From the NCBI GenBank assembly GCA_025934335.1, contig JAICYG010000166.1:1-5481 (forward strand): a DNA stretch of 5,481 nucleotides. Reading direction: 5' to 3'. This stretch comes from Thermoleophilia bacterium. GTDB lineage: Bacteria > Actinomycetota > Thermoleophilia > Gaiellales > Gaiellaceae. Positions 4,887 to 5,481 of the stretch are shown one piece after another; the stretch's first letter is position 1; every line of letters begins with the position of its first letter. A program made the position numbers and the translations under genes. The notes under the pieces were generated by a model, which was given only the letters and a program-made list of their open reading frames with translations, had not been told where the DNA came from and ran no database searches.

Positions 4887-5481
4887 CTAGAACCAGAACG
4901 ACTGGTCGCCGGCGATCAGCTGCAGATCGACTCCCGCGTGCCCGATCACGCGGCCGCTGCGAGCGTCGACCAGGTCCTCGCGGGGGTAAACCGAGCTCGC
5001 CAGGTTGCCGGAGACGAGGACGCCGCGGGGCATAGGGGTGACGCCGAAGATCTGCTCAGCGCCGTAGCGGTGGTAGAGCTCGTGGCCGCCCGCGTCGTAG
5101 GCGCTGAGGCCCGCGCCCGTCATCTTCGAGGTGCGCGAGTCCCAGCTCGTGCCCGTGGCGAAGAGGATGCCGTGCGCGAAGGTGACGGTGGTGGTCGTGC
5201 GGTCGAGCGTCCGCACGCTCCAGCTGCGGGTGTCGACGAGCTTCAGCCCTGCCGGTGTGTCCGTCTCCTGCTCCTGCCCGTTGCGAGTGGACAGCTCGTG
5301 GTCGACGCCTGCGACGGCGAGGCGGCCGTTGCCGATCCAGACGACACGACGCTCCGGCCCCTGCATCCCTTTGGCCTCGGCCTTCGGCTCGAGCCAGTCG
5401 CGCAGCCGCCCGAAGAACGAGATCGGCTCGGACAGCTCGTGGTAGCGAACCGCGAGCCGGCGCAGGTCGACCTCAGCGACC
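4887..5481 (-). CDS. Beta-propeller-like protein, C-terminal part (partial)
   Basis: The frame is open from the right edge at 5481 to a TAG at 4889-4887, giving 198 codons of which the last is the stop; the true start is outside the window. An internal ATG at 5366 exists, but the 38 codons upstream of it are open and protein-like, so it is probably not the start. The visible part has repeated strand-rich units: GRLAVAGVDHEL, GLKLVDTRSWSVRTLD, AHGILFATG, GLSAYDAGGHELYHR, GVLVSGN and LVDARSGRVIGHAG. Such alternation of a reported value with an -A/TR-G/S- turn is typical of PQQ- or WD-like propeller blades. No signal peptide or catalytic motif is visible here, and I do not recognise a specific family. 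It converges on the ligase gene with 2 bp between stops and is probably unrelated to it. Confidence 0.75.
   Translation of the reverse strand, partial: VAEVDLRRLAVRYHELSEPISFFGRLRDWLEPKAEAKGMQGPERRVVWIGNGRLAVAGVDHELSTRNGQEQETDTPAGLKLVDTRSWSVRTLDRTTTTVTFAHGILFATGTSWDSRTSKMTGAGLSAYDAGGHELYHRYGAEQIFGVTPMPRGVLVSGNLASSVYPREDLVDARSGRVIGHAGVDLQLIAGDQSFWF

Noticed and set aside
5131..5445. 104-codon plus-strand open frame opposite the propeller protein
   Set aside because: It has no Shine-Dalgarno sequence or recognisable motif, and the minus-strand frame has clear strand-rich repeat structure and runs to the edge.

Overview
This is high-GC DNA (roughly 70% or more by eye), with GTG used as often as ATG for starts and almost all codons ending in G or C. 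That, together with several probable leaderless starts and a Tat-signal protein, suggests a high-GC Gram-positive soil actinobacterium. A Thermoleophilia/Solirubrobacterales/Gaiellales-like source is a guess, not shown. Genes cover almost the whole window. There are no RNA genes, insertion sequences or CRISPR arrays that I can see.

Left part (1-2331): the first 50 codons of a Tat-exported protein run off the left edge on the minus strand. They are divergent from an IclR-family regulator of the PcaR/PcaU/PobR type (245-1021). The 94-bp gap between them holds two overlapping divergent promoters and a 7-9-7 inverted repeat next to the IclR start. The IclR gene converges on, and overlaps by 13 bp, an amidase-signature hydrolase on the minus strand (1009-2331). 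That amidase gene carries an odd 27-bp near-perfect palindrome with A/T-ending codons, which looks like a small inserted coding element.

Right part (2352-4884): a MarR-family regulator starts only 20 bp from the amidase start. The two probably share a palindromic -10 element, each with a leaderless transcript. Directly after the MarR stop codon is a 21-bp palindrome, a likely MarR operator. It is followed by a two-gene unit: a p-hydroxycinnamoyl-CoA hydratase/lyase (feruloyl/coumaroyl-CoA to aromatic aldehyde plus acetyl-CoA) and, overlapping by 4 bp, an unusually compact acyl-CoA ligase. The simplest reading is a CoA-dependent, non-beta-oxidative hydroxycinnamate (ferulate, p-coumarate) catabolic operon. 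The ligase activates the acid, the hydratase/lyase cleaves the side chain, and the MarR protein senses the acyl-CoA. No aldehyde dehydrogenase is visible. The IclR gene and the amidase may belong to the same aromatic-acid programme, but that is inference from position and family.

The right edge (4887-5481) holds the C-terminal part of a beta-propeller-like protein on the minus strand. It converges on the ligase with only 2 bp between the stop codons.
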